Assembly (NCBI RefSeq): GCF_041687175.1
Contig: NZ_JAWLCK010000078.1
Span: 1-13,635, forward strand
From: Lutispora sp041687175
Lineage (GTDB): Bacteria; Bacillota; Clostridia; Lutisporales; Lutisporaceae
Reading direction: 5' to 3'
DNA: 13,635 nt
Shown here piece after piece: positions 5,906 through 13,081 of the stretch. Within the stretch, counting starts at the first letter, position 1. Every line of letters starts with the position of its first letter. Both the position numbers and the translations under genes were made by a program. The notes under the pieces were generated by a model. The model did no database searches and was not told the origin of the DNA. It saw nothing but the letters and a program-made list of their open reading frames with translations.

Positions 5906-8560
5906 ATGGAGGAAGCAAAAAATTTAAGCAAAGCTTATGAACCAAAACAAGTAGAAGAAAAGTTATACCATATGTGGGTGGAAAATGGATATTTTACACC
6001 GGAAATAGATTATGATAAAGAGCCTTATACAATAGTGATTCCACCTCCAAACATCACTGGACAGCTTCATATGGGTCATGCTTTGGACAATACTATTCAG
6101 GATATATTGATAAGATGGAGAAGAATGCAGGGATATAGTACTTTATGGCTTCCAGGAACAGATCATGCGAGTATCGCAACTGAGGCCAAGATAGTTGAAA
6201 CCCTCGCAAAGGAAGGTAAGACCAAATACGATCTTGGAAGAGACGGATTTCTTGAAAGAGCATGGGAATGGAAGAGAGAATATGGCGGAAGGATCATAAA
6301 CCAGCTGAAGAAATTAGGTTGCTCCTGCGATTGGACGAGGGAAAGATTTACATTGGATGAAGGTTGCTCAAAGGCAGTATCTAAGGTGTTTATAAGTCTT
6401 TATGAGAAGGGCTTGATTTACAGGGGTGAGAGGATAATCAACTGGTGCCCAAGTTGTAAGACATCAATATCAGACATAGAGACTATATATGACGATGAAA
6501 AGGGACATTTCTGGCACATTAAATACCCTGTTAATGGAACTGATGATTTTATAGAAATTGCAACCACAAGACCTGAGACTATGTTGGGTGATACTGCAGT
6601 TGCAGTTCATCCGGAAGATGAGAGATATAAACATCTTATAGGCAAGACAGTAATTTTGCCCCTTATGAATAAAGAAATACCAGTAATAGCTGATGAGTAT
6701 GTAGACATGGAATTTGGAACTGGTGCTGTTAAGATAACTCCGGCTCACGATCCAAATGATTTTGAAGTTGGCTTGCGTCACAATCTGCCCATGCCGCGAG
6801 TAATGAATGATGATGGCACTATAAATGAGCTTGGTGGAAAGTACTCAGGACTTGATAGATATGAAGCAAGAAAGCAAATAGTTAAAGACTTGGAAGAACA
6901 AGGCTATCTTGTAAATATAAAGGATCATGATCATAGCGTAGGCCATTGCCAGAGATGCAACACAACAATAGAACCTATTCTATCTAAGCAGTGGTTTGTT
7001 AAGATGAAGCCTCTTGCCGAGCCTGCAATAGAAGTTGTAGAAGATGGGAGGGTCAAGTTTGTTCCTGACAGATTCTCTAAAATCTACTTCAATTGGATGG
7101 AGAATATACAGGATTGGTGTATATCAAGACAATTATGGTGGGGACATAGAATACCTGCATACTATTGTCAGGATTGTGGGGAAATAATCGTAGCAGACAA
7201 AGCTCCAGAAAAATGCTCAAAATGCGGAGGAGAATTAAAGCAGGATGAAGACACATTAGACACTTGGTTCAGCTCAGCTCTGTGGCCTTTTTCAACATTA
7301 GGGTGGCCTGAGGAAACAGAGGATTTGAAATATTTCTATCCAACCAGCGTATTGGTAACTGGCTATGACATAATATTCTTCTGGGTAGCCAGAATGATAT
7401 TCTCAGCCATGGAGAACATGAAAAAAGAACCTTTTAAATATGTTTATATACATGGAATTGTGAGAGATGCAGAAGGTAGAAAGATGAGCAAGTCCTTGGG
7501 AAATGGAATTGACCCACTGGATGTAATAGATAAATACGGTGCTGACGCATTAAGATTTAATTTAATATCCGGTAATTCCCCAGGAAATGATATGAGATTT
7601 TTCTGGGAAAGAGTAGAAGCCTTCAGCAACTTTGCTAATAAGATTTGGAATGCAGCAAGATTCGTATTAATGAATACTGATGAGAACAAGGATTATAACA
7701 CTATTTTCAATTCTAGCAAAGATAATTTTACTACTGCAGATTATTGGATTCTAAGCAAACTCAATAAACTTATAAAAGAAGTTACAGATAATATGGAGAA
7801 ATTTGAGCTAGGTATAGCCGCACAAAAAATCTATGATTTTATCTGGTTTGAGTTCTGCGATTGGTATATAGAACTAGTAAAGCCTAGACTATACTCTGAT
7901 TTAGATGAAGATAAGTCTGTAGCACAAGCTACTTTAATACATGTTCTGAAGAATTCTATGAAGCTATTGCATCCATTCATGCCATTTATTACAGAGGAGA
8001 TATATTCACATATCCCCCAAGCATCAGAATCAATTGTAATAAGCAGATGGCCTGAATATGACGAAGCTATGGATTTTGCATCCCAGGAAGAGAACATGGA
8101 AATAATAATGGAGGCTATAAAAGGGATAAGAAACATAAGAGCAGAGATGAATGTTGTACCTTCAAGGAAGTCAAAGACAATAATTGTGTCTGATAGAGAA
8201 GAAGTAAGAAATGCCATGGAGGAAGGTAGTTCCTATATCCAAAAACTGGCACATTCGTCAGAAGTAATTATAAAAGGAGAAAAGAAAGACATACCAGAGG
8301 ATGCAGTCTCAATAATAATTGAAGGTGCAGAAATATTCTTACCTCTTGAAGACTTAATCGATAAAGAAAAAGAAATTGAAAGGCTAATGAAAGAAAAAGA
8401 AAAGCTGGATAAGGAATTGGAAAGAGTAAGAGGTAAATTGAGCAATGAAAAGTTTATAGCTAAAGCCCCAGATAAAGTAATTCAAGAAGAGAAGGATAAG
8501 GAGAAAAAGTATATGGAGCTGATGGATAAAGTATTAGAACGCCTTAAAGTATTGAAATAA
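5906..8560 (+). CDS. valS: Valyl-tRNA synthetase
   Basis: This class I aminoacyl-tRNA synthetase charges tRNA-Val with valine in the cytoplasm. The catalytic signature appears as HMGH (residues 55-58) in PPPNITGQLHMGHAL and as KMSKS (526-530). The editing (CP1) domain that clears mischarged threonine is visible with TTRPETMLGDTAVAVHP and HDPNDFEVG. A four-cysteine zinc-ribbon-like cluster (Cys421, 424, 437, 440) lies in the connective region. The last 60-70 residues are a charged coiled coil (LIDKEKEIERLMKEKEKLDKE), the ValS tRNA-binding arm. At 884 aa the length is normal. The start is fixed by AGGAGG (5893-5898) 7 bases upstream. It is controlled by the valine T-box leader and probably cotranscribed with folC, which begins 10 bases after its stop. 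Confidence 0.98.
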   Translation: MEEAKNLSKAYEPKQVEEKLYHMWVENGYFTPEIDYDKEPYTIVIPPPNITGQLHMGHALDNTIQDILIRWRRMQGYSTLWLPGTDHASIATEAKIVETLAKEGKTKYDLGRDGFLERAWEWKREYGGRIINQLKKLGCSCDWTRERFTLDEGCSKAVSKVFISLYEKGLIYRGERIINWCPSCKTSISDIETIYDDEKGHFWHIKYPVNGTDDFIEIATTRPETMLGDTAVAVHPEDERYKHLIGKTVILPLMNKEIPVIADEYVDMEFGTGAVKITPAHDPNDFEVGLRHNLPMPRVMNDDGTINELGGKYSGLDRYEARKQIVKDLEEQGYLVNIKDHDHSVGHCQRCNTTIEPILSKQWFVKMKPLAEPAIEVVEDGRVKFVPDRFSKIYFNWMENIQDWCISRQLWWGHRIPAYYCQDCGEIIVADKAPEKCSKCGGELKQDEDTLDTWFSSALWPFSTLGWPEETEDLKYFYPTSVLVTGYDIIFFWVARMIFSAMENMKKEPFKYVYIHGIVRDAEGRKMSKSLGNGIDPLDVIDKYGADALRFNLISGNSPGNDMRFFWERVEAFSNFANKIWNAARFVLMNTDENKDYNTIFNSSKDNFTTADYWILSKLNKLIKEVTDNMEKFELGIAAQKIYDFIWFEFCDWYIELVKPRLYSDLDEDKSVAQATLIHVLKNSMKLLHPFMPFITEEIYSHIPQASESIVISRWPEYDEAMDFASQEENMEIIMEAIKGIRNIRAEMNVVPSRKSKTIIVSDREEVRNAMEEGSSYIQKLAHSSEVIIKGEKKDIPEDAVSIIIEGAEIFLPLEDLIDKEKEIERLMKEKEKLDKELERVRGKLSNEKFIAKAPDKVIQEEKDKEKKYMELMDKVLERLKVLK

Positions 8561-8570
8561 GAGGTGTAAT

Positions 8571-9872
8571 ATGAATTATAAAGAAGCCTTAGTTTATATC
8601 GACATGAATCTTAAAGGTGGCTGTAATCCAGGGCTGAGCAGGATTGAAAATCTTCTGGAGCTTTTAGGCAACCCACATAAAGCCATTAAAGCAGTTCATA
8701 TAGCCGGGACGAATGGTAAGGGTTCCATCACTGCAATGATATCCAATATATTGAAGAAAGGGGGATATAGGGTAGGCACCTATATCTCTCCTCACCTTCA
8801 AAGTATAACGGAAAGGTATCTCATCAATGGTGGGAAGATAGAAGAGAATGTTTTTGCCGATTATGTTGCTATAATAAAGAAAAATATTGATAAAATGATA
8901 GCAGCAGGTAAAGAAAGGCCTTCTCAGTTTGAAGCTCTGACAGCTCTTGCCTTTTTATACTTCAAGGATATGGGTATCGATATAGCCGTGGTTGAAGTAG
9001 GGTTAGGCGGCAGATATGATGCTACAAATGTTTTAGATTCTATTATTTCAGTTATAGCATCAATAAGCTATGACCATATGGATATTCTTGGTGATTCCAT
9101 AGAAAAAATAGCTCTAGAAAAAGCTGGAATAATAAAAAGCAATCAAACCACCATACTATACCCTCAGAGGTTTGAAGAAGCTGAGAGAGTCATAGAAGCC
9201 GTTTGTCATGAGCAACAAACCAGTTGTATAAAAGTATCGCCAAAAGATGTTTTACAGAGAGGTTTTGGTTTGGACGGACAAATAATGGACTATTCATATA
9301 ATGGGGAAATTTATAGAGATATAAAATTACCGCTATTAGGAGATCATCAATTGCTAAATGCAGCTGTTGCAATAACTGCTGCAATAAACCTGAGGGATTT
9401 GGGATATCGAATAAGCGAAGACAGCATACGAAAAGGGATAGAAAATGTAAAATGGCTTGGAAGACTTAGCATTATTTCTAAAGAACCTCTCATAGTTATC
9501 GATGGAGCACATAATGAAGATGGTATACATGCTTTATCTAAAGCATTGGAAAAGTATTTTCATGATAGAAACATTATTATGGTAATAGGAATGCTGAAAG
9601 ATAAAAATCATAGGGACAGTATAAGATTATTAGCTCCTATGGCTAAAGTAATTATCGCTACTGAACCTGCAAGCGAAAGAGCCCTAAGTGCTAAAGAATT
9701 AGCTAGGGAAGCTAAAGACTTCTGCCAGGAGGTTCATGCCATATCTTCTATCACTCAAGCAGTTGAAAAGGCAAAAGATGTTTATGATAGCAATTCTATA
9801 ATTGTAATATGTGGTTCCCTATACCTTGTGGGAGAATTATATAATATAATATCAAATGAGAATAAGGCATAG
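8571..9872 (+). CDS. folC: Bifunctional folylpolyglutamate/dihydrofolate synthase
   Basis: This Mur-ligase-family enzyme adds glutamate to folates, and often also to dihydropteroate, using ATP in the cytoplasm. The P-loop is GTNGKGS (residues 46-52) in HIAGTNGKGSITAMIS. Further landmarks are TYISPHLQSITERYLING, the EVGLGGRYDATNV segment, SYDHMDILGDS, and in the C-terminal domain IDGAHNEDG, followed by a terminal CGSLYLVGE. At 433 aa it is full length. AGAGGTG sits just upstream of ATG 8571 and the gap to valS is 10 bases, so both genes are probably on one T-box-controlled mRNA. The valS-folC order is common in Firmicutes. Whether it also carries the dihydrofolate synthase activity cannot be decided here. 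The stop codon TAG forms the loop of the downstream terminator. Confidence 0.96.
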   Translation: MNYKEALVYIDMNLKGGCNPGLSRIENLLELLGNPHKAIKAVHIAGTNGKGSITAMISNILKKGGYRVGTYISPHLQSITERYLINGGKIEENVFADYVAIIKKNIDKMIAAGKERPSQFEALTALAFLYFKDMGIDIAVVEVGLGGRYDATNVLDSIISVIASISYDHMDILGDSIEKIALEKAGIIKSNQTTILYPQRFEEAERVIEAVCHEQQTSCIKVSPKDVLQRGFGLDGQIMDYSYNGEIYRDIKLPLLGDHQLLNAAVAITAAINLRDLGYRISEDSIRKGIENVKWLGRLSIISKEPLIVIDGAHNEDGIHALSKALEKYFHDRNIIMVIGMLKDKNHRDSIRLLAPMAKVIIATEPASERALSAKELAREAKDFCQEVHAISSITQAVEKAKDVYDSNSIIVICGSLYLVGELYNIISNENKA

Positions 9873-9891
9873 TGCCTTATTCTCATTTTTT
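9854..9891. terminator. Bidirectional terminator between folC and the DUF4364 gene
   Basis: ATGAGAATAAGGCA (9856-9869) and TGCCTTATTCTCAT (9873-9886) form a perfect 14-bp stem, extended by A-T pairs, with six T at the right end. The 3-base loop (9870-9872) is the folC stop codon TAG. The stop TGA of the opposing gene (9885-9883) is in the right arm, so the hairpin can end both convergent units. Confidence 0.93.
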
Positions 9892-10404
9892 AATCAATAT
9901 GTTCATTATCTGATCATAGACCTGATAATATTTGTTTTCCCAATTTGAGCAAATTAGCTTAGCTTGTTCAGATGATACTACATTAAGACTGAGATTAATC
10001 AATTCTATATCCTTTTCTACAACTTTTAGATTAACAATATATTCTGTATTGCTCTTTTTTATGATGTCTGACCGAACTTGAGTTTCCAATCTAATTTTTT
10101 CTTTATTTTTTAGTATGTAGTTTTCTATAGTTGACCTAATTTTACTATCAATACGAGATATAAATAATTCAACAGTTTTTAACCCCATCTCTGTTGCTTT
10201 ATACATTTCCTTGTTGCCAAATCTAACAATCATTTTGGATTCTTCCAATTCAACTAGACATTGTTGAAGATCAAAGTAATTTATAAGGTTGTTTTCTAGT
10301 ACAATATCTGTTATCTGACCAGTTGTCAGTGGGATATCAATTTCTTTTAATATTAACAAGACTATCAGTTTATTTAGAGCTATTTCATTGCTATTACCAT
10401 TCAT
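9883..10404 (-). CDS. DUF4364 family protein (winged-helix-like)
   Basis: This 173-aa cytoplasmic protein has no signal peptide or membrane segment. The first 75 or so residues (ALNKLIVLLILKEIDIPLTTGQITDIVLENNLINYFDLQQCLVELEESKMI in outline) look like a winged-helix domain: helix, a loop with LTTGQI, a recognition-type helix with YFDLQQCL, then a short wing ending MYKATEMGLKTVELF. The C-terminal half alternates charged helices and strands. I recognise the pattern as the uncharacterised DUF4364 family, which is frequent in Clostridia. No biochemical role is known to me; a transcription regulator is a plausible inference only. AGGGGTG lies 8 bases before ATG 10404. It is convergent with folC and follows the first SASP gene on the same strand, separated from it by a strong hairpin. 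Confidence 0.8.
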   Translation of the reverse strand: MNGNSNEIALNKLIVLLILKEIDIPLTTGQITDIVLENNLINYFDLQQCLVELEESKMIVRFGNKEMYKATEMGLKTVELFISRIDSKIRSTIENYILKNKEKIRLETQVRSDIIKKSNTEYIVNLKVVEKDIELINLSLNVVSSEQAKLICSNWENKYYQVYDQIMNILIKK

Positions 10405-10448
10405 CTAATCACCCCTGAATAACATTACTATATAATTATATCATAATA

Positions 10449-10488
10449 ATTATAAAAATCAGACAAGCCAGTGTCTGATTTTTATAAT
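10449..10488 (-). terminator. Terminator downstream of the first SASP gene
   Basis: ATTATAAAAATCAGACA (10449-10465) and TGTCTGATTTTTATAAT (10472-10488) are a perfect 17-bp inverted repeat with a 6-base loop. It starts 5 bases after the SASP stop codon. On the minus strand the 3' arm supplies the TTTTT stretch. It also separates the SASP transcript from the DUF4364 gene. Confidence 0.82.
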
Positions 10489-10492
10489 TTAT

Positions 10493-10720
10493 TTATTGTT
10501 GATTTGTCATTTGGTTTTGTGCCATTGCTATCATTCTTTTAACCATTTCGCCGCCTACCCTGCCGCAATCTCTTGCTGTAAGATTTCCCCAGTAGTCTTC
10601 AGAACCTTGGTAAACAGGTAAATTGAATTCTGCAGCTATCTCATATTTCATATTATCTAAAGCCGGATGGGCCTTTGGTACTTCTAATCCTTTATTATAA
10701 TTTCCACTTCCTAATGCCAT
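10493..10720 (-). CDS. Alpha/beta-type small acid-soluble spore protein
   Basis: SASPs of this type coat the DNA of dormant endospores, shift it toward an A-like form, protect it from UV and heat, and are degraded by the germination protease GPR. The 75-aa product has the two conserved blocks: KYEIAAEFNLP (residues 25-35), containing the GPR cleavage region, and LTARDCGRVGGEMVKRMI (47-64), the DNA-binding signature. The N-terminal MALGSGNYNKGLEVPKAHPALDNMKYEIA is typical of clostridial members, and the C-terminus ends in a Gln/Asn-rich tail. AAGGGGG lies 8 bases before ATG 10720. Expression in the forespore under sigma-G is expected from the family. The only upstream match I found is weak (GTATT, 17 bases, AAAATTA), so I do not call a promoter. 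A strong hairpin follows the stop. Confidence 0.95.
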   Translation of the reverse strand: MALGSGNYNKGLEVPKAHPALDNMKYEIAAEFNLPVYQGSEDYWGNLTARDCGRVGGEMVKRMIAMAQNQMTNQQ

Positions 10721-10920
10721 TTAAATTCCCCCTTAAATTATTTTTTTATCTTTGTGATAATAATTTTCCCTGATATAAAAAATAAATACTAGAACTTCTT
10801 TCTTTTTTGAATAAAATCATTTAAAGAAGCATATAATTAATAATTTAACCTGTATTTTCAATGGAATAGTAGTTAAAGTTTGGAATAGATACAAAATTTG
10901 TCGATTTGCTGTGTTTGCTA

Positions 10921-10929
10921 TGTTATAAT
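10921..10929 (+). promoter_or_regulatory. Extended -10 promoter of the lipoprotein deacetylase gene
   Basis: TGTTATAAT (10921-10929) is a perfect extended -10 element (TG, one base, TATAAT), 30 bases before the start codon. No good -35 is at the normal spacing: TTGTCG at 10898-10903 is 20 bases away. This is consistent with an extended -10 promoter. Confidence 0.55.
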
Positions 10930-10959
10930 ATTCTTAAAGCGTTAATATAGGAGGCAAAA

Positions 10960-12078
10960 ATGAAAAAAGTTTCTGTTATTATACTATTAGCACTATCTTT
11001 GTTATTATCAAGCTGTGCAAATGCTGGTATTAAAAATTTAGAAAATGTGGACAAGCCATCTATTGGAGATGTTGAGCATGTAGAGGAAGAAAAGGATATT
11101 GATAGCAATGAGACAGATGAGGAAAGCAATAAGATAGATTATGAAAAGATAAAACCTAATGAAAATGGAAAAGTAATGATTCTTATGTACCATGGCATTG
11201 GGGAGGAAGAATCAGAATGGGTACGAACAGTTGAGAATTTCAAAAAGGATTTGCAGACTCTTTACGATAAGGGTTATAGACTTTTAAGCTTAAGAGATTA
11301 CATAAACAATAATATAAATATTGAAGCTGGGTATACTCCAGTAGTAATAACATTTGATGATGGTTTACTTAACCAGTTTAATCTTATAGAAGAAGGAGGA
11401 GAAACTAGAATAGATCCAAACTGCGCTGTAGGAGTATTAGAAGACTTCTATAAAGATCATCCCGATTTTGGCAGGGCGGCTAGTTTCTTTGTATATTATC
11501 CTGTTCCTTTTAGACAGAAAGAACTGATAAAAGATAAATTTGATTTTCTTATAGAAAATGGTTACGAAATAGGGAATCATGGGTATAACCATGAGAACCT
11601 AGGAAAGGTTAGCATTGAGGAAGTTCAAGAATCTTTAAGCAAAAATGCTCGACAGACCAAGGAGATCCTTGGTGATTATATTGTAGAATCATTAGCATTA
11701 CCCTATGGTGCTGCTCCTAAAGGTGATGGCTATAAATATGTCATATCCGGTAGTTTTGAAGGTTTTAATTATTTTCATAAAGCAGTTTTAAAGGTCGGAA
11801 GCAATCCTGCTCCTTCACCTAACAGTATTGACTTTGATCCCCAGAGATTACCAAGAGTTAGGGCCAGCGAGATGAAGGTTCAAGGTACAGGTATATATGA
11901 TTATCTCAAATATTTTGAAAATAATCCGGATAAGAAATATGTGAGTGATGGAGATCCAAATACTGTTACAATACCTGAGAGTGAAATCAGTAACATTGAC
12001 ATAGAGAGACTAGAAATGAGCAATAAGAAATTAATCACATATAATTTAGAGAGCAATAAAAAAGCGGATGAGAATTAG
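10960..12078 (+). CDS. Polysaccharide deacetylase (NodB-fold) lipoprotein
   Basis: This predicted membrane-anchored extracellular enzyme would remove acetyl groups from a cell-wall or surface polysaccharide. The signal peptide ends in lipobox LSSC, with Cys19 the likely lipidated residue. A linker of about 45 residues follows, very rich in Glu and Asp. The catalytic domain opens with MYHGI (76-80), typical of the PgaB/IcaB-like branch. Motif 1 is TFDDG (131-135, catalytic and metal Asp), motif 2 is NHGYNH (206-211, metal His207 and His211), and motif 3 is LPYG (247-250). About 45 residues separate motif 1 from the FFVYY strand, longer than the usual spacing, so the domain carries an insertion there. 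The C-terminal 60 residues are again acidic. The start has AGGAGG 7 bases upstream. It is a single-gene unit with its own terminator. The substrate is not deducible. Confidence 0.9.
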   Translation: MKKVSVIILLALSLLLSSCANAGIKNLENVDKPSIGDVEHVEEEKDIDSNETDEESNKIDYEKIKPNENGKVMILMYHGIGEEESEWVRTVENFKKDLQTLYDKGYRLLSLRDYINNNINIEAGYTPVVITFDDGLLNQFNLIEEGGETRIDPNCAVGVLEDFYKDHPDFGRAASFFVYYPVPFRQKELIKDKFDFLIENGYEIGNHGYNHENLGKVSIEEVQESLSKNARQTKEILGDYIVESLALPYGAAPKGDGYKYVISGSFEGFNYFHKAVLKVGSNPAPSPNSIDFDPQRLPRVRASEMKVQGTGIYDYLKYFENNPDKKYVSDGDPNTVTIPESEISNIDIERLEMSNKKLITYNLESNKKADEN

Positions 12079-12094
12079 TCTTATCCGCTTTTTT
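12058..12094. terminator. Bidirectional terminator after the lipoprotein deacetylase gene
   Basis: AAAAAAGCGGATGAGA (12058-12073) pairs with TCTTATCCGCTTTTTT (12079-12094), giving 16 pairs with one G-U. The five-base loop ATTAG contains the deacetylase stop codon TAG (12076-12078). The A-run and T-run arms give a U-tract in both directions, so it can also stop transcription from the second SASP gene, which ends at 12108. Confidence 0.92.
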
Positions 12095-12107
12095 AATATT
12101 TTATTTA

Positions 12108-12281
12108 CTACTGAAGTTTTTCTTGGTAAGCTTTTATCATTCTTCTTACCATTTCACCACCTATCCTACCGGCATCTCTGGCTGAGAGAGAACCATTATC
12201 TCCAGGCTTCAAGTTAATGCCTAATTGACTGGCAACCTCTTCTTTAAATTTATTTCGGAAATTGTTATCTTTATTACTCAA
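12108..12281 (-). CDS. Divergent alpha/beta-type small acid-soluble spore protein (TTG start)
   Basis: This 57-aa relative of the SASP family is expected to bind spore DNA. The conserved C-terminal block is clear: LSARDAGRIGGEMVRRMI (residues 32-49), close to LTARDCGRVGGEMVKRMI of the first SASP in this window. The upstream block FKEEVASQLGINL (12-24) aligns with the GPR-cleavage region of normal SASPs, with Gln in place of the usual Glu. The middle is shorter and reads KPGDNGS instead of a YWG-type motif. I chose TTG 12281-12279 as start because GGAGGTG lies 8 bases upstream; a TTG at 12296 is in frame but overlaps that ribosome site. It is convergent with the deacetylase gene and uses the shared terminator. 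It may be a minor SASP with a specialised role (inference). Confidence 0.88.
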   Translation of the reverse strand: MSNKDNNFRNKFKEEVASQLGINLKPGDNGSLSARDAGRIGGEMVRRMIKAYQEKLQ

Positions 12282-12458
12282 TATCAGCACCTCCAAGATT
12301 ATTTTATTGTATTATCTAATCTCTTTAGCACTATTTTGCCTATATTGTTATTAATTAATCATGAAATTATTACCTTGGAGATCCATCGATTTATAAAGCA
12401 TTCTATAGACCATAAGAAAAATAAGTTTCCTTAGTGTTAAATCTTCATGAAGACTTCT

Positions 12459-12881
12459 TTATTTTTCATTATCAAAATTTGAAATGTACTTTTTAGCAAA
12501 GTATTCAATTATTTCTCTTCTTCTAATTATCCCAATAAAAATATCATTATCGTCAATTACAGGTACGAAGTTCTGTGCAACCGCAAGGGTGAGAAGATCT
12601 TCCATATGGGCGTTTATTCTTACCGCTATATTATTTACCCTTTGTGGTACATCTTCCAGCAATACTTTGTCTGTATTTTCAAAATTTAGACCAGGAGTAT
12701 TCTTAAGTTTCCATAATAGATCACCTTCGGTAATAGTTCCGACATATCTACCTTTATTGTTAATTAAAGGAACGGCAGTGTAGCCGTGATACTGCATTTT
12801 TTCCAAAGCCTGCCTCATTGTGTTTTTAGGGCTTAAGTAGATTACTTCAGATTTTGCCACAAGAAAAAAGGCTATGTTCAA
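12459..12881 (-). CDS. Two-CBS-domain protein, DarB/CbpB-like
   Basis: This small cytoplasmic protein (140 aa) consists only of a CBS pair (Bateman module), a fold that binds adenine nucleotides. CBS1 spans about residues 5-62 (EVIYLSPKNTMRQALEKMQYHGYTAVPLINNKGRYVGTITEGDLL) and CBS2 about 78-133 (QNFVPVIDDNDIFIGIIRRREIIEYF). The spacing, the GYTAVP and RRREII segments and the size resemble Bacillus DarB/CbpB (YkuL), which binds c-di-AMP and in its free form interacts with the (p)ppGpp synthetase Rel. Nucleotide specificity here is inferred. Start: TTG 12881, with GGAG 8 bases upstream; no ATG with a ribosome site exists before CBS1. It stands alone on its strand, divergent from the pdaB-like gene. 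No convincing terminator follows it. Confidence 0.85.
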   Translation of the reverse strand: MNIAFFLVAKSEVIYLSPKNTMRQALEKMQYHGYTAVPLINNKGRYVGTITEGDLLWKLKNTPGLNFENTDKVLLEDVPQRVNNIAVRINAHMEDLLTLAVAQNFVPVIDDNDIFIGIIRRREIIEYFAKKYISNFDNEK

Positions 12882-12935
12882 TTATACCACTCCAATCGCA
12901 AGACATTATTAGAAACAAACAACGGCAACATCTCT

Positions 12936-12964
12936 ATTATAATTATATTTGAACATTAATACAA
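12936..12964 (-). promoter_or_regulatory. Sigma-A promoter of the CBS-domain gene
   Basis: On the minus strand, TTGTAT (12964-12959) is followed after 17 bases by a perfect TATAAT (12941-12936). Transcription would begin near 12929, about 48 bases before the TTG start. Confidence 0.6.
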
Positions 12965-12993
12965 CAATTCAATATTTATTTGTAGAATCTTGG

Positions 12994-13021
12994 ATATTGG
13001 ACTTTAATTATATCATATATT
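12994..13021 (+). promoter_or_regulatory. Sigma-E-like sporulation promoter of the pdaB-like gene
   Basis: ATATT (12994-12998, in GGATATT) is followed after 15 bases by CATATATT (13014-13021). This resembles the mother-cell sigma-E consensus (ATATT, 14-15 bases, CATACA-T). It lies 60 bases before the ATG of the pdaB-like gene, whose Bacillus homologue is a sporulation gene. AT-rich DNA produces chance matches, so the confidence is moderate. Confidence 0.5.
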
Positions 13022-13081
13022 TAATTGAGGATATATGTTTATTGCGTGTTAAAGTATAGAAATTTTATGGGAGGTTTTGAA

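Noticed and set aside
7831..8217. Long open frame on the minus strand inside valS (128 codons)
   Set aside because: It lies wholly antisense to a conserved synthetase, has no family resemblance, and is a product of codon composition in valS.
10741..10800. Sigma-G promoter for the first SASP gene
   Set aside because: The best pair of boxes (GTATT, 17 bases, AAAATTA) misses key consensus bases at both sites; in such AT-rich DNA it is not distinguishable from chance.
12442..12453. Perfect 12-base palindrome TCTTCATGAAGA after the CBS-domain gene
   Set aside because: It leaves only a 4-bp stem once a loop is allowed and has no U-tract on the minus strand, so I do not call it a terminator; it could be a chance or protein-binding palindrome.
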